From assembly GCA_023213315.1 (NCBI GenBank), contig JAKCPI010015907.1:1-64000 (forward strand): a DNA stretch of 64,000 bases. Direction: 5' to 3'. This document shows positions 45,128 to 57,511 of this stretch, piece by piece. The stretch is from Euborellia annulipes (Eukaryota; Arthropoda; Insecta; Dermaptera; Anisolabididae). Numbering within the stretch: position 1 is the first letter of the stretch; every line of letters starts with the position of its first letter. The translations under genes and the position numbers were made by a program. The notes beneath the pieces were generated by a model. That model made no database searches, was not told the DNA's origin, and saw only the letters and a program-made list of their open reading frames with translations.

Positions 45128-46444
45128 TTAACTTAAATCGTGTAATAAAATAGTCACTTAAATTAAAATTAAATATACAAATTAAACACTAGGTTATTTG
45201 TTTCAAAGTTAATTAAAAATTAACGTAATTCGACAATTACTTGTGTTAAATTTTATTAAAAGAGTCGCCATTACACCGAAATATTTTTTGAAAAATTTCT
45301 TAATCCATTTCAACATTTTATAAAATTTAGAGTGCTTTATATTTTTGTTTTTATTGTTCTCCTTTCCGGATTTGTGGAGAGATTGCAAACATAACAACAA
45401 ATCATAATGAACCGTTCCAAATTAATATCAACTAATTGAGTTTGGAGATTAAAATGAATAATGTAAAATTTATTCATCTCTCATTAAATTTCATAATAAA
45501 ATCTAATTATTAAATCTTTTCATTAACTATTTACCAGTAAATACTAAAAATTCGTTCGTATTTTAATTTTAATTTTATTTTAATTTAGTAAATTAAAATT
45601 AATAATTAATAAATAATAACTCCTTTCTTCTTTGATCTATTTTATAAAAATTTTGTCAAGCAATTCTTAATTTTTTCTTACGCGCACTAAAATTCTTATT
45701 AGTGCTTTTAACAAATAAAATACCTTTCAAGATCTTAATAATATAAATTAAACCTCTCTCTCGGTATATTACCCCCAGATTATTCACCTTAATCCGAAGC
45801 TTTATTCCCCTATCTATACCTAAATTGATGGACTAGGGTCATCCACTAATGTAGCCGTTTATTAATTAATTATAGAATCCTGCTCTCTAGTTGAGACATC
45901 CGGAAAAGTCTATGAATTAAGTGTGTAGCATTGTTTTCTCTATAAAGTATCTATTATTTTTTTTTAAGACTTAAATTTTTATCGAAAAAGTAATTTACAT
46001 GCCGAAATATACAACGCAAACTCTGACTTTTCTCTATAGGGAGATACAGCGAAAGTCGAAGCATTCACCCGAAAAAAAGGACAAGCTGTAATTTGTTTCC
46101 TGCCTTTTCGCGTATCGTTGAACACTTAAAAAAAAGTCAACCTCACAAATAATATATATAATAAATTTTACTTTTTTTTTTTTTTACTTTAATACAAATT
46201 GTTAGGGTGAATTTAATCAACGTGGAATTGAATACGAGTTTTCTTTATAAATTCAATCGCCAATTGATTTTCTCCTTTTTATTTTAGATTTTATTAAAAA
46301 AAAAAAACACTTTATTCCATCTTGAAATTCGATAATGAGCGTGAACTTATATTAGAAAGAATATATTTTGAGAAAATTAAAAATAGGTAGGGCCTATAGC
46401 CTAAGCTTCTAAAATAATTAAATTTTTCTCATAAAAAGTAAACC
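45128..46444. other. AT-rich spacer
   Basis: No gene or recognised repeat. Confidence 0.45.
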
Positions 46445-46452
46445 CCTTTAAG

Positions 46453-46704
46453 CATGGGCGTAGCCAGAATGGGGCAGGGGTGCCAATGCCCCCCTGGCTT
46501 GTCCTGAAAATTATTTATCTATTAAAAACAAATATATACATTTTCCAATTGGGAATTTTTTTTTAAATGAGCTTATATAAGGAAAATAATTATAATTATA
46601 TTTAATAAATAATTAATAATCTATGTTTATTTTAATTGCAAATCCACCCTCTCGTCCTAACGAATGGTCCCCCCCCCCTAACAAGATGTCTGGCTACGCC
46701 CATG
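46453..46704 (+). mobile_element. hAT-type MITE, family E, copy E3
   Basis: 252 bp with perfect 15-bp terminal inverted repeats CATGGGCGTAGCCAG / CTGGCTACGCCCATG and an exact 8-bp duplication CCTTTAAG (46445-46452 and 46705-46712). The interior differs from E1 and E2 except for subterminal G/C runs, so it is a subfamily. Confidence 0.92.
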
Positions 46705-46862
46705 CCTTTAAGCCACCCAACCCTGACCGATGGATTAAAACAGAGTCAAATTTCAAAATTAATAATCTGGGTTTGGATCCGATTAATATTTATTTAAATC
46801 ATTTGGAAATTAGTTAGTATATATAAATAAATGTCTGGATCACATATAACGTCTTGAACCAA

Positions 46863-47296
46863 GGGCCGGTTGCTTCACTTCTAGTCAATTAGCAAACTTA
46901 TCCGACTGATAGCAAATCATCAATATAGTAAACAAGAACACGCTTAACCTTCGAGTTAAAAAAATGAGTTTTCACTTAGAATTAGCTATCTGAGCTATAA
47001 GAAGATTTTTGTGAATTTAGCAACTTAATAAAGGAATCATTTATAAAAATTATTAAAAATTAAAATTAAAATAATTAAAGTTAATTAATTTTTTAACAAA
47101 AATTAAAAAAAAAATAAAACAGTCTTGTGTTGCTAATTTCAGCCCTTAGTTAAGTTAAGCCTTATACTGAATTTTGGATCTTAGCTAGCTAACTACGGAC
47201 TGTTATTTAATCATATGATTAGCGAAACTAGATGTAAAAAGACTCAACTGGCTTACCCGAGGGATAATAGTTAATTAGAAGTGAAGCAACCGTCCT
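46863..47296. mobile_element. inverted-repeat element (MITE), family unknown
   Basis: 434 bp with about 22-bp terminal inverted repeats, CGGTTGCTTCACTTCTAGTC at the left and GAAGTGAAGCAACCG at the right. The inner parts also pair loosely (TTAGCTAGCTAAC / TTAGAATTAGC). No matching flanks define a target duplication, so I do not assign a superfamily. Confidence 0.7.
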
Positions 47297-48295
47297 ATAT
47301 ATCGTTTTTAATCTAAATGACCAAAGATCCCGAAAAGTCTAAAAACAATCTGGCGTTCCACATGTATGAAACCACTAAATTTATTTTTGATTAGGTATGT
47401 CATTAAAATTTAATTATTTTATTTAAAACTTCCTGGATATATAAATTAACCATTTATATATTAAATATTAATCCTTCTACTAGAAACTCTCATGAAATAG
47501 AAATTTATCTGTCAATGGGGTGTGAATTCTTAACCACGCGGAATTTGACACTTTAGAGAAACTTTAACTGACCCAAATGTCAAAAAATTTTTTACCTTTG
47601 ACACGAACTAAACATTTTACCAGTTAGTTTGGTATTCCGTTGAGTTATCTCGGTGGTTTTCGTAGAGTTGTATATCTCAGGATGAAGATAGAAATTTAAT
47701 GAAATACCAAAGTGGTCAACACAAACGCAGACTGAGAGAGAGAGAAGGGAAAGTTAATTTAGGCGCATTCTGCGCGCAGACCATTTTCAGGGCCAACGAG
47801 CCAACTTCTTCATTGATTCCTAATAAACATTCAAATTTAATTCAAACATCTCTAACATTCACTCTTTTGCTTATTTTATAATATAAATTTTTGAATAGTT
47901 TAAAGTTTGTAGCATTGATTAATGAATTTTTATCTTTCCATTTTCCTCAAATTGTTGTTTATCGGAAAAGCAATTATATATTATGTATTCTATGTGCTTT
48001 AACCTCTCAATAGTTGTCTTCAAAGGGAATAAAAACCCTTTTTTTTCCTATTAATATTGAACTCCTTTGAAAAAATTTCATATTTAATTCATACGAATTC
48101 TTTTCTTTGATATTTTAACCATGACAAAAGAGGAAGAATTTGAAAATAAAAGGAACCTCAGAGAATTGAACCAATCGAAATTATGAAGTAACTCTTTAAA
48201 AAAAAATTTTACTTACATTTTGATTGATAAAATAAAATTCTCTTTTACAGCCAATTTAATATTTATACTTTTACATAACAATTTTTCAGTAAACG
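47297..48295. other. AT-rich spacer
   Basis: A SINE-tail-like word AAATGACCAAAGATCCCGA at 47316. The 60-codon frame at 47699-47881 shows no protein features. Confidence 0.4.
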
Positions 48296-48432
48296 CCTTA
48301 TACTATATTTTTGCAAATATTTCGGCAGGCTAAGGATATATCCAGTCAACGGCAGGTGGAGGACAATAACCTGCTCTGAGGATAGCCAGGCGTAAGGCCG
48401 GCCTAAATATTGCAAAAATATTTATATAAGGT
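48296..48432. repeat. 137-bp palindromic repeat
   Basis: Arms CTTATACTATATTTTTGCAA and TTGCAAAAATATTTATATAAG with inner GGCAGGCTAAGGAT / ATAGCCAGGC-type pairing, around a GC-richer centre. Confidence 0.6.
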
Positions 48433-48448
48433 GTATATAAAATTTGCC

Positions 48449-49105
48449 GTGATATTTAATAATATTTGCTCTGATGAAGGTCACACATTTTTAATAATTT
48501 ATTACCTTTTTATAACTCTTATATAATTGATTTTCACTATAGCTGTCAAATATTCAGCTGTTTGGTTAAAAAAAAAAAAATATATCTTGCGATTTTTGTG
48601 AAATTTCAAAATTTCAAGTGTAATGAGCTAGCTGGAGGTTTAGAATATTTTTTTTCTTTGTTGCATTTTAATTACCTATCATAGAGGCAAGTTTTTTTCA
48701 GTATAGCGTGAAGAAAAACTAAAATATTTTTTTTTCAGTCCACCCTAGTGTATGAAGTGTGTGTGGGTGGGGTGAAAAAGTACACTAGGCTGGGCTGAAA
48801 AAAAATATTTTAGTTTTTCTTCACGCTATTCTGAAAAAAACTTGCCTCTATGATAGGTAATTAAAATGCAACAAAGAAAAAAAAATATCTAAACCTCCAG
48901 CTAGCGCATTACACTTGAAATTTTGAAATTTCACAAAAATCAAAAGATTTTATGATTTTTTTTTTTAAGTATCCAAACAGGTGAATATTTGACAGCTATA
49001 GTGAAAATCAATTATATTAGAGTTATAAAAAGGCAATAAATTATTAAAAATGTATTTTTTAAATTTGAGATGGGGCAAAGACCTTCATTATATTTAATTT
49101 ATCAC
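48449..49105. repeat. 657-bp palindromic element P
   Basis: Two arms of about 310 bp, centre near 48777. Mirrored words include CACTATAGCTGTCAAATATT / AATATTTGACAGCTATAGTG, CTAGCTGGAGGTT / AACCTCCAGCTAG and TTCACGCTATTCTG. It matches the half copy at 41.4 kb. The centre (CACCCTAGTGTA...TACACTAGGC) is itself an inverted repeat. No transposase. Confidence 0.82.
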
Positions 49106-49231
49106 TTTTTCAGTGGTAATCGGCTGTTTATGTTCTCCACTCTTCTTCTATTCTGCATATATTATTATTATCAATACAAACTATTATTATTTTTAATATT
49201 ATTTATAAATATGATTTATAATAAATACAAT

Positions 49232-49515
49232 TATTACTTTCTCTACCCTATAACATGTTAACATGTTAATGTTATATGTTAATATATAGAGAAAAAGTAT
49301 TGCATTCATGTAAAAAATTCGATGACGAAAATTTGATGAAAATACACGTTATAAGATCCCCTTAGGTCCAAAAAATTGTTTTGCAAAATGGTCTGTCTCT
49401 GTATACTGTATATCTGATATTTAATAAATTTTTTTGATTTATTATTTATTGTCGGAAACTAAATATTCGTCATATAAAAAAATCTGGCGTAACAAGCACA
49501 ACTTTCAATTACCAA
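49232..49515 (+). mobile_element. family A, copy A10 (internally deleted)
   Basis: Starts TTACTTTCTCTACC with an enlarged 5' palindrome (repeated AACATGTTA), then skips to GTCGGAAACTAAATATTCG and the left half of the 3' hairpin. Confidence 0.7.
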
Positions 49516-49849
49516 AAATTTAAATAATTGGAACTAATATATAGGCTATATCTTAATATAAAAAGATTTTTCGCTCAGAACTGTAAGCGAACGTGACCCA
49601 AGCTATTTATTTTCTTATTTCATTTTCTTGTACCATAAAAGCCATTTGGATTGGTACATTACCATCTCTATTTATTTGTAACAATAAAAAATATGAAATA
49701 AATTTAAAATATTCCCTGTGGGTGGATTCACAAGGAAAACAACATACCGTACCCTGGGACTTGCTTGGCAGCCCACTTACTTGTTTGTCATTAATTCATT
49801 AGACACGTTATTTTTAAATAAACAAGTAATTATACAATGAATAAAAAAG
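49516..49849. other. AT-rich spacer
   Basis: No gene; a short moderate-GC stretch at 49710-49790. Confidence 0.35.
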
Positions 49850-50374
49850 TATCATTATTATTATTTGAAGTTCCTATCGGGATCCCCGTTTATTTACTCC
49901 AGGTTCTTTAGTGCACGAAGACACACATCTCAAACCCAACAGCCCTCTGTTCGTAACCATCTACCGGCGTGAAGTTACATTATTTCCTATCTCTAACTCC
50001 TCCTCCTGCGTTCATTTCTAGCTAGTGAAAAATCCTTATTTCTATTCCTTTTATCCAAACTCTTCTATGCTCTGGAGGATATCCTAGTTCGAGGAGGGAT
50101 TCCCCCTAAGCACCGGCGTGTAGCCTACTCCTTCCAAAAAATGCATCACTGATAGGAGAGCTTCTTTACGTCCCTTCCACAGGTCGGGATATCACAGCAA
50201 ATCTCTCTCTTCGTAGAGTTGCCTGGAGGCTATTGTGGTGAGATCAATTCCTGATCCAGGATATATTTGCTTTAAATATTTTTATTTAATGAAAAAATCC
50301 CGCAGACCCAGGATTTGAACAGGGATCTTCTTTATAGAAACCGACACCCTAGTCCGCTACACCAGCTAGCCCCT
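49850..50374 (-). mobile_element. candidate long tRNA-headed SINE (I)
   Basis: About 525 bp of moderate GC. On the minus strand it starts with GGGGCTAGCTGGTGTAGCGG (A-box-like) and TGTTCAAATCCTGGG (B box) at 50374-50300, and ends in an (ATA/AAT)n tail at 49850-49862. The body (CACGCCGGTAGATGGTTACG, GGAGGATATCC) is single-copy here. Left flank AAAAAGTATC and right flank AAAAAAGGTGTATC hint at a target duplication but do not match exactly. Confidence 0.5.
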
Positions 50375-51464
50375 AAAAAAGGTGTATCTTAGTTTTTATA
50401 AATCTTAACCTTTTTTTTTTTTTCTTAATATTATTTTCTAATATAAGTGCTTGATTTCGATTTATCATTTTTTTATCTATCTCGAAAAAGTTATTAAAAA
50501 ATAACCAAGAAGAAAATTTATTATTTTCCTATTTATTTAGAACTTTTTACTTTAACTTTTTTCTTTCTTGGCTTATTATTTTTGTTTTCGTTTGGCATTT
50601 TAGGGTATTTATTAAAGATTAATGGTAATATTCAATAATGAATAAAAAATAGTTTAAATATAAAAAACAGAAATGAGAGAAATGTTAAATGAAAATCTTC
50701 TTATTTAACACCAATTTTTCTTATAGGTGTTTAAATTTTAATTTCCTTTAATAATATTATTAAAAAAAATTAACCAAGTTGAAATTGAATATAGGACAGA
50801 TTCCTTCTCCCTCTGAAGTTTTCTTAATTTTTTTTTTTTTAATTTTAATTTTATTCACCCTCACTAAGAAATAATACTTTCAATTATTCCCAATTATTAC
50901 TCTGACATTAACAGTTTATTATTAGATAATTCTCAGATTGTAAAAGATAAACTTAGCCTCCCATCGGATCAAAACTTTACAAACTTCAATTAAATAAATT
51001 GCTTTATTCTTACTTAAAGTAAGATAGGTATAATCTTATAAGATAATTATCTTAATTGATCTTGAAAACTTTTTAATTAAAAAAAAAAAAAAAAACATAT
51101 ACAGTAAGCATAAGTATTCTTTCATTTTATTACAAAATCGATAACTATTCAATAATTTTTTTTTTCTCAATTTTTTGCTTTCTATTCAAAATTTGTTATC
51201 AATTGTTATGTTTAGTTAGACTATTATGTTTTTTGTATCTACAGTATCTGAAGCCTGAGCTTTATTAAATGATAGACAATAAATAATTTACAATAGACAA
51301 TTATTAAATAATATTATTTAAATAAATTTTATAAGAACAGGAAATAAACTATTAACTCTTAGATTCTGAAGGAAAAGCTTTTCTTCTGGTCAAATGGACA
51401 GGAGCTTTTGCTTATTATTAAAATTTAGAAATCTAAAATTCTATAAATATTAATTTTTGTAAGA
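50375..51464. other. AT-rich spacer
   Basis: No gene; A-run near 51080-51096. Confidence 0.45.
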
Positions 51465-51670
51465 TAAATAAAAGGGGAGGATGTCAGCCAAACAGGATAG
51501 CCTCTATCGAATGAAAATCCTATCAAATAACTATCTTGTATTGTGTTATTCTATAATATTCTCATAAGAACTGATGATGGCATTATTTAATTAAAACCGA
51601 AACGTTTTTTTTTTTTTTTTTCATTCGATAAACGCTATCTTGTTTGGCTGACATCCTCTCCTTTTATTTA
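51465..51670. repeat. inverted repeat with hammerhead-like motif
   Basis: Arms of about 50 bp, AAAGGGGAGGATGTCAGCC with AAACAGGATAG and the inverse CTATCTTGTTTGGCTGACAT with CCTCTCCTTT. The loop side holds CTGATGATGG...AACCGAAACG (51571-51604). Confidence 0.7.
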
Positions 51671-51701
51671 ACTAATTGTTCGACAGCCATTTCTCCATCC
51701 A

Positions 51702-52077
51702 TCCAAAAAAGTTTTTTTCGCGACATGGTCTGTCTCTGCGTGTGTCTGTCTGTGAACAAAATATCTCAAGAACAAAAAGAACTATGAGGTTGAAATTTTA
51801 TATTGAAATTAGGTACCCCCTGGGACGTGACACGAAGCTTTTGAAAAAAATCGGCCAAAAAGTACTAGTAGGCTACTTTACTGATATACTTAATATATGG
51901 TAACAAAATATAAATATTTTCCCATACTTATCAATTTTAGATCTTGAATTCAAATGTACTGTCGGAAACTAGATATATGTCGACACAAAAAATCTGGTGT
52001 GACAAGCACAGAACACAACTTTCTCTTGTCGAAGGGTAAGAGTGTGCTGTGTGACCAGTCACACCAGATTTTTTTAA
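51702..52077 (+). mobile_element. family A, copy A11 (5' truncated)
   Basis: Begins inside the body (CGCGACATGGTCTGTCTCTG) and keeps a near-complete 3' hairpin (AAAATCTGGTGTGAC to AGTCACACCAGATTTT). Confidence 0.8.
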
Positions 52078-52931
52078 TAAGCTTTATACAAATTTTTGTC
52101 ATATTATTGAACAATTACTTATTAAATGACATTCATTTGTAATATAAATTATGGAAGTAATTTTGATGGTCGTTTAAATATCATCGTTCCCTTTTACTTT
52201 AAAAGAAAGAAAGAGAGAGAAGAATTCCTATGACTAATCCAATTTTATCTTAATATGATTATTATTAATGGCAGTATTGAATTAGCAAATCCTTCTCCTA
52301 GGGGGGGAGAGGTATGTATTTTTACCCCCTCCCCTTTCCCTTCCCAGACGGGTTTCCTAGGAAGGGTGCCTGCAGGCGGCTCTTAATGACCCACACAAGC
52401 GTACTATCTTCTTCCCCAAGGGACCTCCTAGATGTGTATCTTGATTAGCTGGCAGCGTATGTGTATGTATGTATCTAGACAATTTATTATACATTAAAGC
52501 CCTTGGGCGACCCTAGTCGAGTACACTTAGTAACCCACCTCTCTGTAAACAGAGAGTGGTGTTCAAAGGGCTTCTCATTTGGTTAGACAAACCTTCAGGA
52601 GGGCAAATCAAATGTATTGTAGTTCATTTTTGTGCGCAATGTAAAAAGAAAATATTTGATTTAGGAGAGGGATGATGATCATGATGAGAAAGGATCTAGT
52701 AGAAGGAGGTGAGCTTATTTAAAATAATATTAATTCAGAGAGAACCCTTTTTAATGAAACTAAAATATTATATATTCATTTTAATTTTGAATACTTTCAG
52801 GGAAACAAAGATAATCTTTTATTTGCTGAATTGAATTATATCTTGGTGAAATAAATTAGAGAATGATAACAAAATAGTGTAATAAATATTTTTCTCTGTT
52901 AATAAATTCTATTGTAATACTGAAACTTAGC
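52078..52931. other. spacer with moderate-GC part
   Basis: 52300-52440 is pyrimidine- and purine-run rich. At 52498-52575 a hairpin has ends AAGCCCTTGGG / AAGGGCTT with an inner CTCTCTGTAAACAGAGAG. No gene seen. Confidence 0.4.
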
Positions 52932-53128
52932 TTGTGGGTACGTGGATCGCGACCACGAGCTGACCTAGCTGGGACTGGCAGTACTTCTGTTCTTCGCATG
53001 TCAGTCTGTTCATATTTTCAAAAGACGTCAGATCGTGCGACGGGCCGGGCTGTTCTATTCACTTCCAAGTCGCGGAAACCCATGAACCGCCGACCCCACA
53101 CCGCGAAATTAAGGCGAAGAAAGAAGAA
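52932..53128 (+). other. CpG-dense patch of unknown origin
   Basis: A CpG-rich block with an open plus-strand frame from 52932 to 53180: WVRGSRPRADLAGTGSTS, then SKSRKPMNRRPHTAKLRRRK. The arginine-rich end runs on into a family A fragment, so the frame as a whole is not a gene. I do not recognise it. It could be a piece of a processed transcript or of an unknown repeat. Confidence 0.25.
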
Positions 53129-53243
53129 GATTGTAATATTGAAACTATATAAATGTCGATACTGCATTGAAAAAGCATAGAAAATAACTTTCAATTACCG
53201 AAGAGAAAGTTGTGTGTTGTGCGATCAGTCCTACCAGATTTTT
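53129..53243 (+). mobile_element. family A, copy A12 (3' end only)
   Basis: Contains the 3' hairpin region ending GATCAGTCCTACCAGATTTT. The next A copy begins at once. Confidence 0.72.
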
Positions 53244-53795
53244 AATTTCTCTGACCTCTATATATGTAAATATATATAGAGAGAAAGTATTGGATTCATG
53301 TCAAAAATTCGATGTCGAGATTTTGGTGGATATACAGTACACCTTTTGAGACCCCCTGAATCCAAAAAAGTGGTTTTCGCAACATGGTCTGTTTCTGTAT
53401 GTGTGTCTGTATGTCTGTGTTCAATTTTAAACATGAAGGAATTGAGCTATGAGACTGAAATTTTATATTTAAGTTAAACACCCCCGGGACCGACAAAATA
53501 AGCTTTTAATCAAAAGGAATACTAGTACTTTACTGATGTACTTTTTCACTTTTTTTCAATTATTTTTTAGATGATCTTTCAAATGTATATTTTCATTTTG
53601 CCCTCAAAATTATTTGAAGCACACTTTACTCTTGTACTTCATAGGAAAGATAGGAGAAATGGTTGCCATGGATACAAAATATAAATATTTTTCTATGTTT
53701 ATAAATTTTAATATATCGGCGGAAACTAAATATATGTCGACACAAAAAATCTGGTGTGACAAGCTGCTGTGCGACCTGTCATACCAGATTTTTTT
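53243..53795 (+). mobile_element. family A, copy A13
   Basis: Starts AATTTCTCTGACCTC with the 5' hairpin GAGAGAAAGTA, full body, and a shortened 3' hairpin (AAAATCTGGTGTGACAAGC joined to GCTGTGCGACC). It abuts A12 head to tail. Confidence 0.82.
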
Positions 53796-55560
53796 ATATA
53801 AATTATTGCGTATTATCTTACTTTTTACATCATCGGATTTCTATCACGTCATAAAATAGAAATTATTTTGGTAATTTTGACACCATTATAATAACCTACA
53901 CTATAATACCATTTTAATAATAATATCATTATTCAAATATTGAATTTCAATGCATATCAAACATTTCATATTTCAAAATAAATTATATAAGCTTAATAAA
54001 GAAAATAACAGACTAGTAATGATGGTAATTTATCAATTCAAAATTTTTCTTAAGATTTAATCAACTTAGTCATGAAGAAGTCATAAATATATTTTTTGGG
54101 GTATATATATGAGAGAAGGGGGGATTGAAATTTTTATGACTTATAAGAAGGGGAATAAAGAGTAAGTAACATAAGTTAAAAGAAGTTAGAAAATTCCCTC
54201 TTCAGAAGGCCTTTAGTCTTTAAGCGAAGTCGATTAAAATAAAAAAAACTTGGCCTTGAGTTTATATAAATTAACCCTAAAGATATATATTTGAATGAGT
54301 GCATTTTTGAATTCCCCTGAACGGAATAAAAATATTCAAGCTAATATATTATTTCATGCCCAAAAGAGATTTGTCTTCATTTTTCATTTTTTTTTTTAAA
54401 CAAATCCATCAAAAAAGATTACCAATTTAAGAACAAGAGTTTGTTTTATTTTTATTGTTATTTACCTTGTTATAACAAAAAAAAAATCTAAATTAATTAA
54501 TTATTTAAAGAAAAATGAAATAATCCAAGCCACTGTAACGTTTTTATGTTTGCTAATAGCCTCCACGATAGGTTGGTTCAGATACGAATATTTCAATAAA
54601 TTTTAAGATTTGAATATTTAATTAAATTTAAAATGAATATTCGAATTAAATTTTTTCTCAATTATAGGAAAGGTTTTTTTTTTTTTTAGTTGATTATCTC
54701 AAAAACTCTGTTTTCGAAAAAAAATGTTAATGAATAAAAACTTTTTGAAATAGTGTAAATTATGATTAAAAAAATACCAATTTCAAAATTTTTGAAAAAA
54801 TTTATTAGATAAAGTACTGCTTCCAGTTGATGTATTTAATCCAAAAGTTAATACATATCTACAATTTTAGTGTAAGAAGTAAATATAAAATTTCATCGAT
54901 CTGGCTGTTAACATTTTTAAGTAATCGTGTTCCACACACACACACACAGACATAATTCCAAAAAAAAAAAATGTTTTTTTTGTTTTCGGGAGCAAATGAA
55001 AAAAAAAAATTTTAAAAATTTATTCTAATAGACAAAAAAAATATTTGAATAATTATTAATACTTGACTATATTTCATACATATTTTAGTAATTAATTTAC
55101 TAATTCAATCTTTTAATATGAAAATTCCTATATCTGTATTTAATAACGTATCCTCTTTTCCTGATGCATTAAGTGAAACCGATTTTCCTCTTTTGTTTAT
55201 ATTTATTAACTTTAAATTAATGTATTTTAGATATTTATTTAATTTGTTGTTAAATTCAAAACGCATTTAACTTGTAGCCGAATTAATTATTATAATAATG
55301 AAATATTTAGTCTTTGTCAAATAATAATTAAATTAAAATTCATATAGGACTGTCTGAATGGTTTATACTAAAATTTTCATAGTCAACTTTCTCAATGAAC
55401 AAATTAGAGACTTTAATAAAATTAACTCTCTGTTTCTACAAACTACCATTTTAGAGGGTAAATTTGAGTTATTTATTATAAACAAGACTCAACCCCTGAT
55501 TTTATTTCGTTGTAAAAATTACTTAAAAAATAAATAAATATAAGATAGATAGATATAGAT
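53796..55560. other. AT-rich spacer
   Basis: No gene; homopolymers and a short (CA)n at 54937-54948. Confidence 0.45.
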
Positions 55561-56054
55561 GTGAAAAATTTCGGGGGGCCCTTATTTACCCCCTGGGGCG
55601 AAAAAATGGTTGCGGGGGGAGGCAGCTAAAAAACGTTATGGCTCTGCCTACGGTAAAAATGTTCTAAAGCCTTGAATCCATTGGTTTTTTTGTTCAGCAT
55701 TACAGAGCTGATATGTCGCCTAGATTTGTAGCAAAAACACGTTTTTCTTGAAAACCGTTGATCGTACAAGAAAAAGTGATACATGAGAGTATAAGCATTT
55801 TTTATAGATCTACAACTTTTGTATAAACTTTTTTTGCATATAATTAATATTTCGCAAGATAAAAAATAAAATGCATTTTTTTCTGTTAAGATTTTTTTTT
55901 CGATTTTCAAGGCTCTTGAGGCACCCTTTCCCTTTATCCGTTTGAGCTGAAATTTTACACAGATTATTTTTTTTTTTTTTGCACCAAACTATGGAGTAGC
56001 GCAAAAAAAAAATCTCGAAAAAATCTTTCACCAGTAGTAGCTAAGAGCCACCCT
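55561..56054. repeat. unclassified repeat-like block
   Basis: Starts with a G/C-run patch (55573-55650, GGCTCTGCCTACGG) and ends GTAGCTAAGAGCCACCCT. The style (T-runs, hyphenated inverted words, TTGAGCTGAAATTTTACAC) is that of a MITE or other non-coding element. The two small minus-strand frames are low complexity. No second copy in this window. Confidence 0.35.
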
Positions 56055-57224
56055 AATATTGTATATATAATTAAAACATCCTCTTGCTTTAGATTTGACT
56101 CAATTCATAATCGTTGGCAATCTTAATTTTTATTTTGAATTTTTTAATAAAAAATCAATATATACTTTTTTTAGATTGTCTTTTCCTTTGATAGTCAAAA
56201 TTACTCTTTAGCAAACAAAAATGGCGGAAAAATTGTTCAAGTGGTTAACATTATTTCTCAAATTAACTTCTTTTTTTTTAATAGGCTATTTTATCTTATA
56301 AAAAAAATTTCCATTATCTTAATTAGTCTTTTTTTTTTTTTTGTGGAAAATATTCCATTTTGAGAATTGAAATATTGAATGACCATAGTAAGGAATTTTC
56401 GTATTAATCATTTAAAGTGAATGTTTTAGTGAAAATTCTCCATGAATTCAACAAAAGGCAAAGCTCCTTTTCTCATATCTAACCGTTGAAAAGGGATTTT
56501 ATCCTATTGTCTCCCTGAATTTTTTTTTTTTTATTATTAAAGAATTTTTTTTTCTAATGAATATTTTACCACCATTTCTATTCTATTTTCTGTTTTAAAA
56601 ATATTTTTTCATTAATTAATAATATAGGCTTAATAAAGAATTTTAGTTCAACGGAATAACTTAAAATAACGATTCGGATACAGAAAAAATATATTCCATT
56701 TCCATTAATAGCCTACAAGCAAAATATTGTTACTGGTCGATAGTGGCAAAATATTAAGGTGCGAGTCTCGCTGTGCTAATTTTGGGAGATTCCAGCGGCC
56801 ACAATTTTGAAGCTATCGACCTCAAATTTTTTTTTAATTAAAGCTATTTAAAATATCTACAATTTATAGAAGCCCTTTTTTTGATTTACGAAAAAATAAA
56901 ATTTTTTTTTAGATTAATCGCATTAAATAAAAGATATTTCTAAAAAATTCGCTCTATATCTTATAGATAATTAAATTAGTAATCATTGTGTTAAAAAATA
57001 ATTATTTTTTACCCTTAATTAATTAGCTGGAATCTTTCAAATGAAATGGAATAAATCCCTTGTATCCCTATGGGAAAAACTAACGCCATCTCTTGTCGCC
57101 TAGAGAAACTCTCTACTGAATCATCTTCTATCGGTTTTTTAGAGAGGCGCACCTTTACTAATTTTTTCGAAGAAATATGTTAATAGAGATCAAAAATTAT
57201 TTTATTGCATTGGTGAAAATATTT
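56055..57224. other. AT-rich spacer
   Basis: No gene. A hairpin with ends GGTCGATAGTGGC / GCCAC and CTATCGACC lies at 56738-56822. Confidence 0.45.
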
Positions 57225-57365
57225 TTTTTTTCATTTTACCCTTTTCGGCTACTGAGGCCTTTAGGAGTTTGAATATATTCTTATTTTTATTGTGAAATAC
57301 CGATGGCTGCCGGGGGACGTTCAACACGCTAATCCCCGGATCACCCATTCGAGATTTCGGGTAAA
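57225..57365 (-). mobile_element. SINE-like family M, copy M2
   Basis: On the minus strand GATCCGGGGATTAGCGTG, AACGTCCCCCGGCAGCCATC and the tail GGCCTCAGTAGCCGAAAAGG with a poly(T) on the plus strand at 57219. It matches M1. Confidence 0.62.
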
Positions 57366-57511
57366 TAATCGATTCATTGATTATTTTGCACAGTCCTAAA
57401 TACAAATAGTATTATAATTTCATGGGGTGTATAAATTCATTCATATTTGATTGCTGGAAGGTAGGCAACCCAAATGACGAATGGATTTTTATTTGTTTAA
57501 ATATTCTAGAC

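Noticed and set aside
50298..50374. A tRNA gene on the minus strand
   Set aside because: Boxes are present but the acceptor ends do not pair and the sequence continues into a SINE-like body.
55626..56031. Two overlapping minus-strand frames of 94 and 73 codons
   Set aside because: Lysine- and phenylalanine-rich translation of A/T runs within a repeat-like block.
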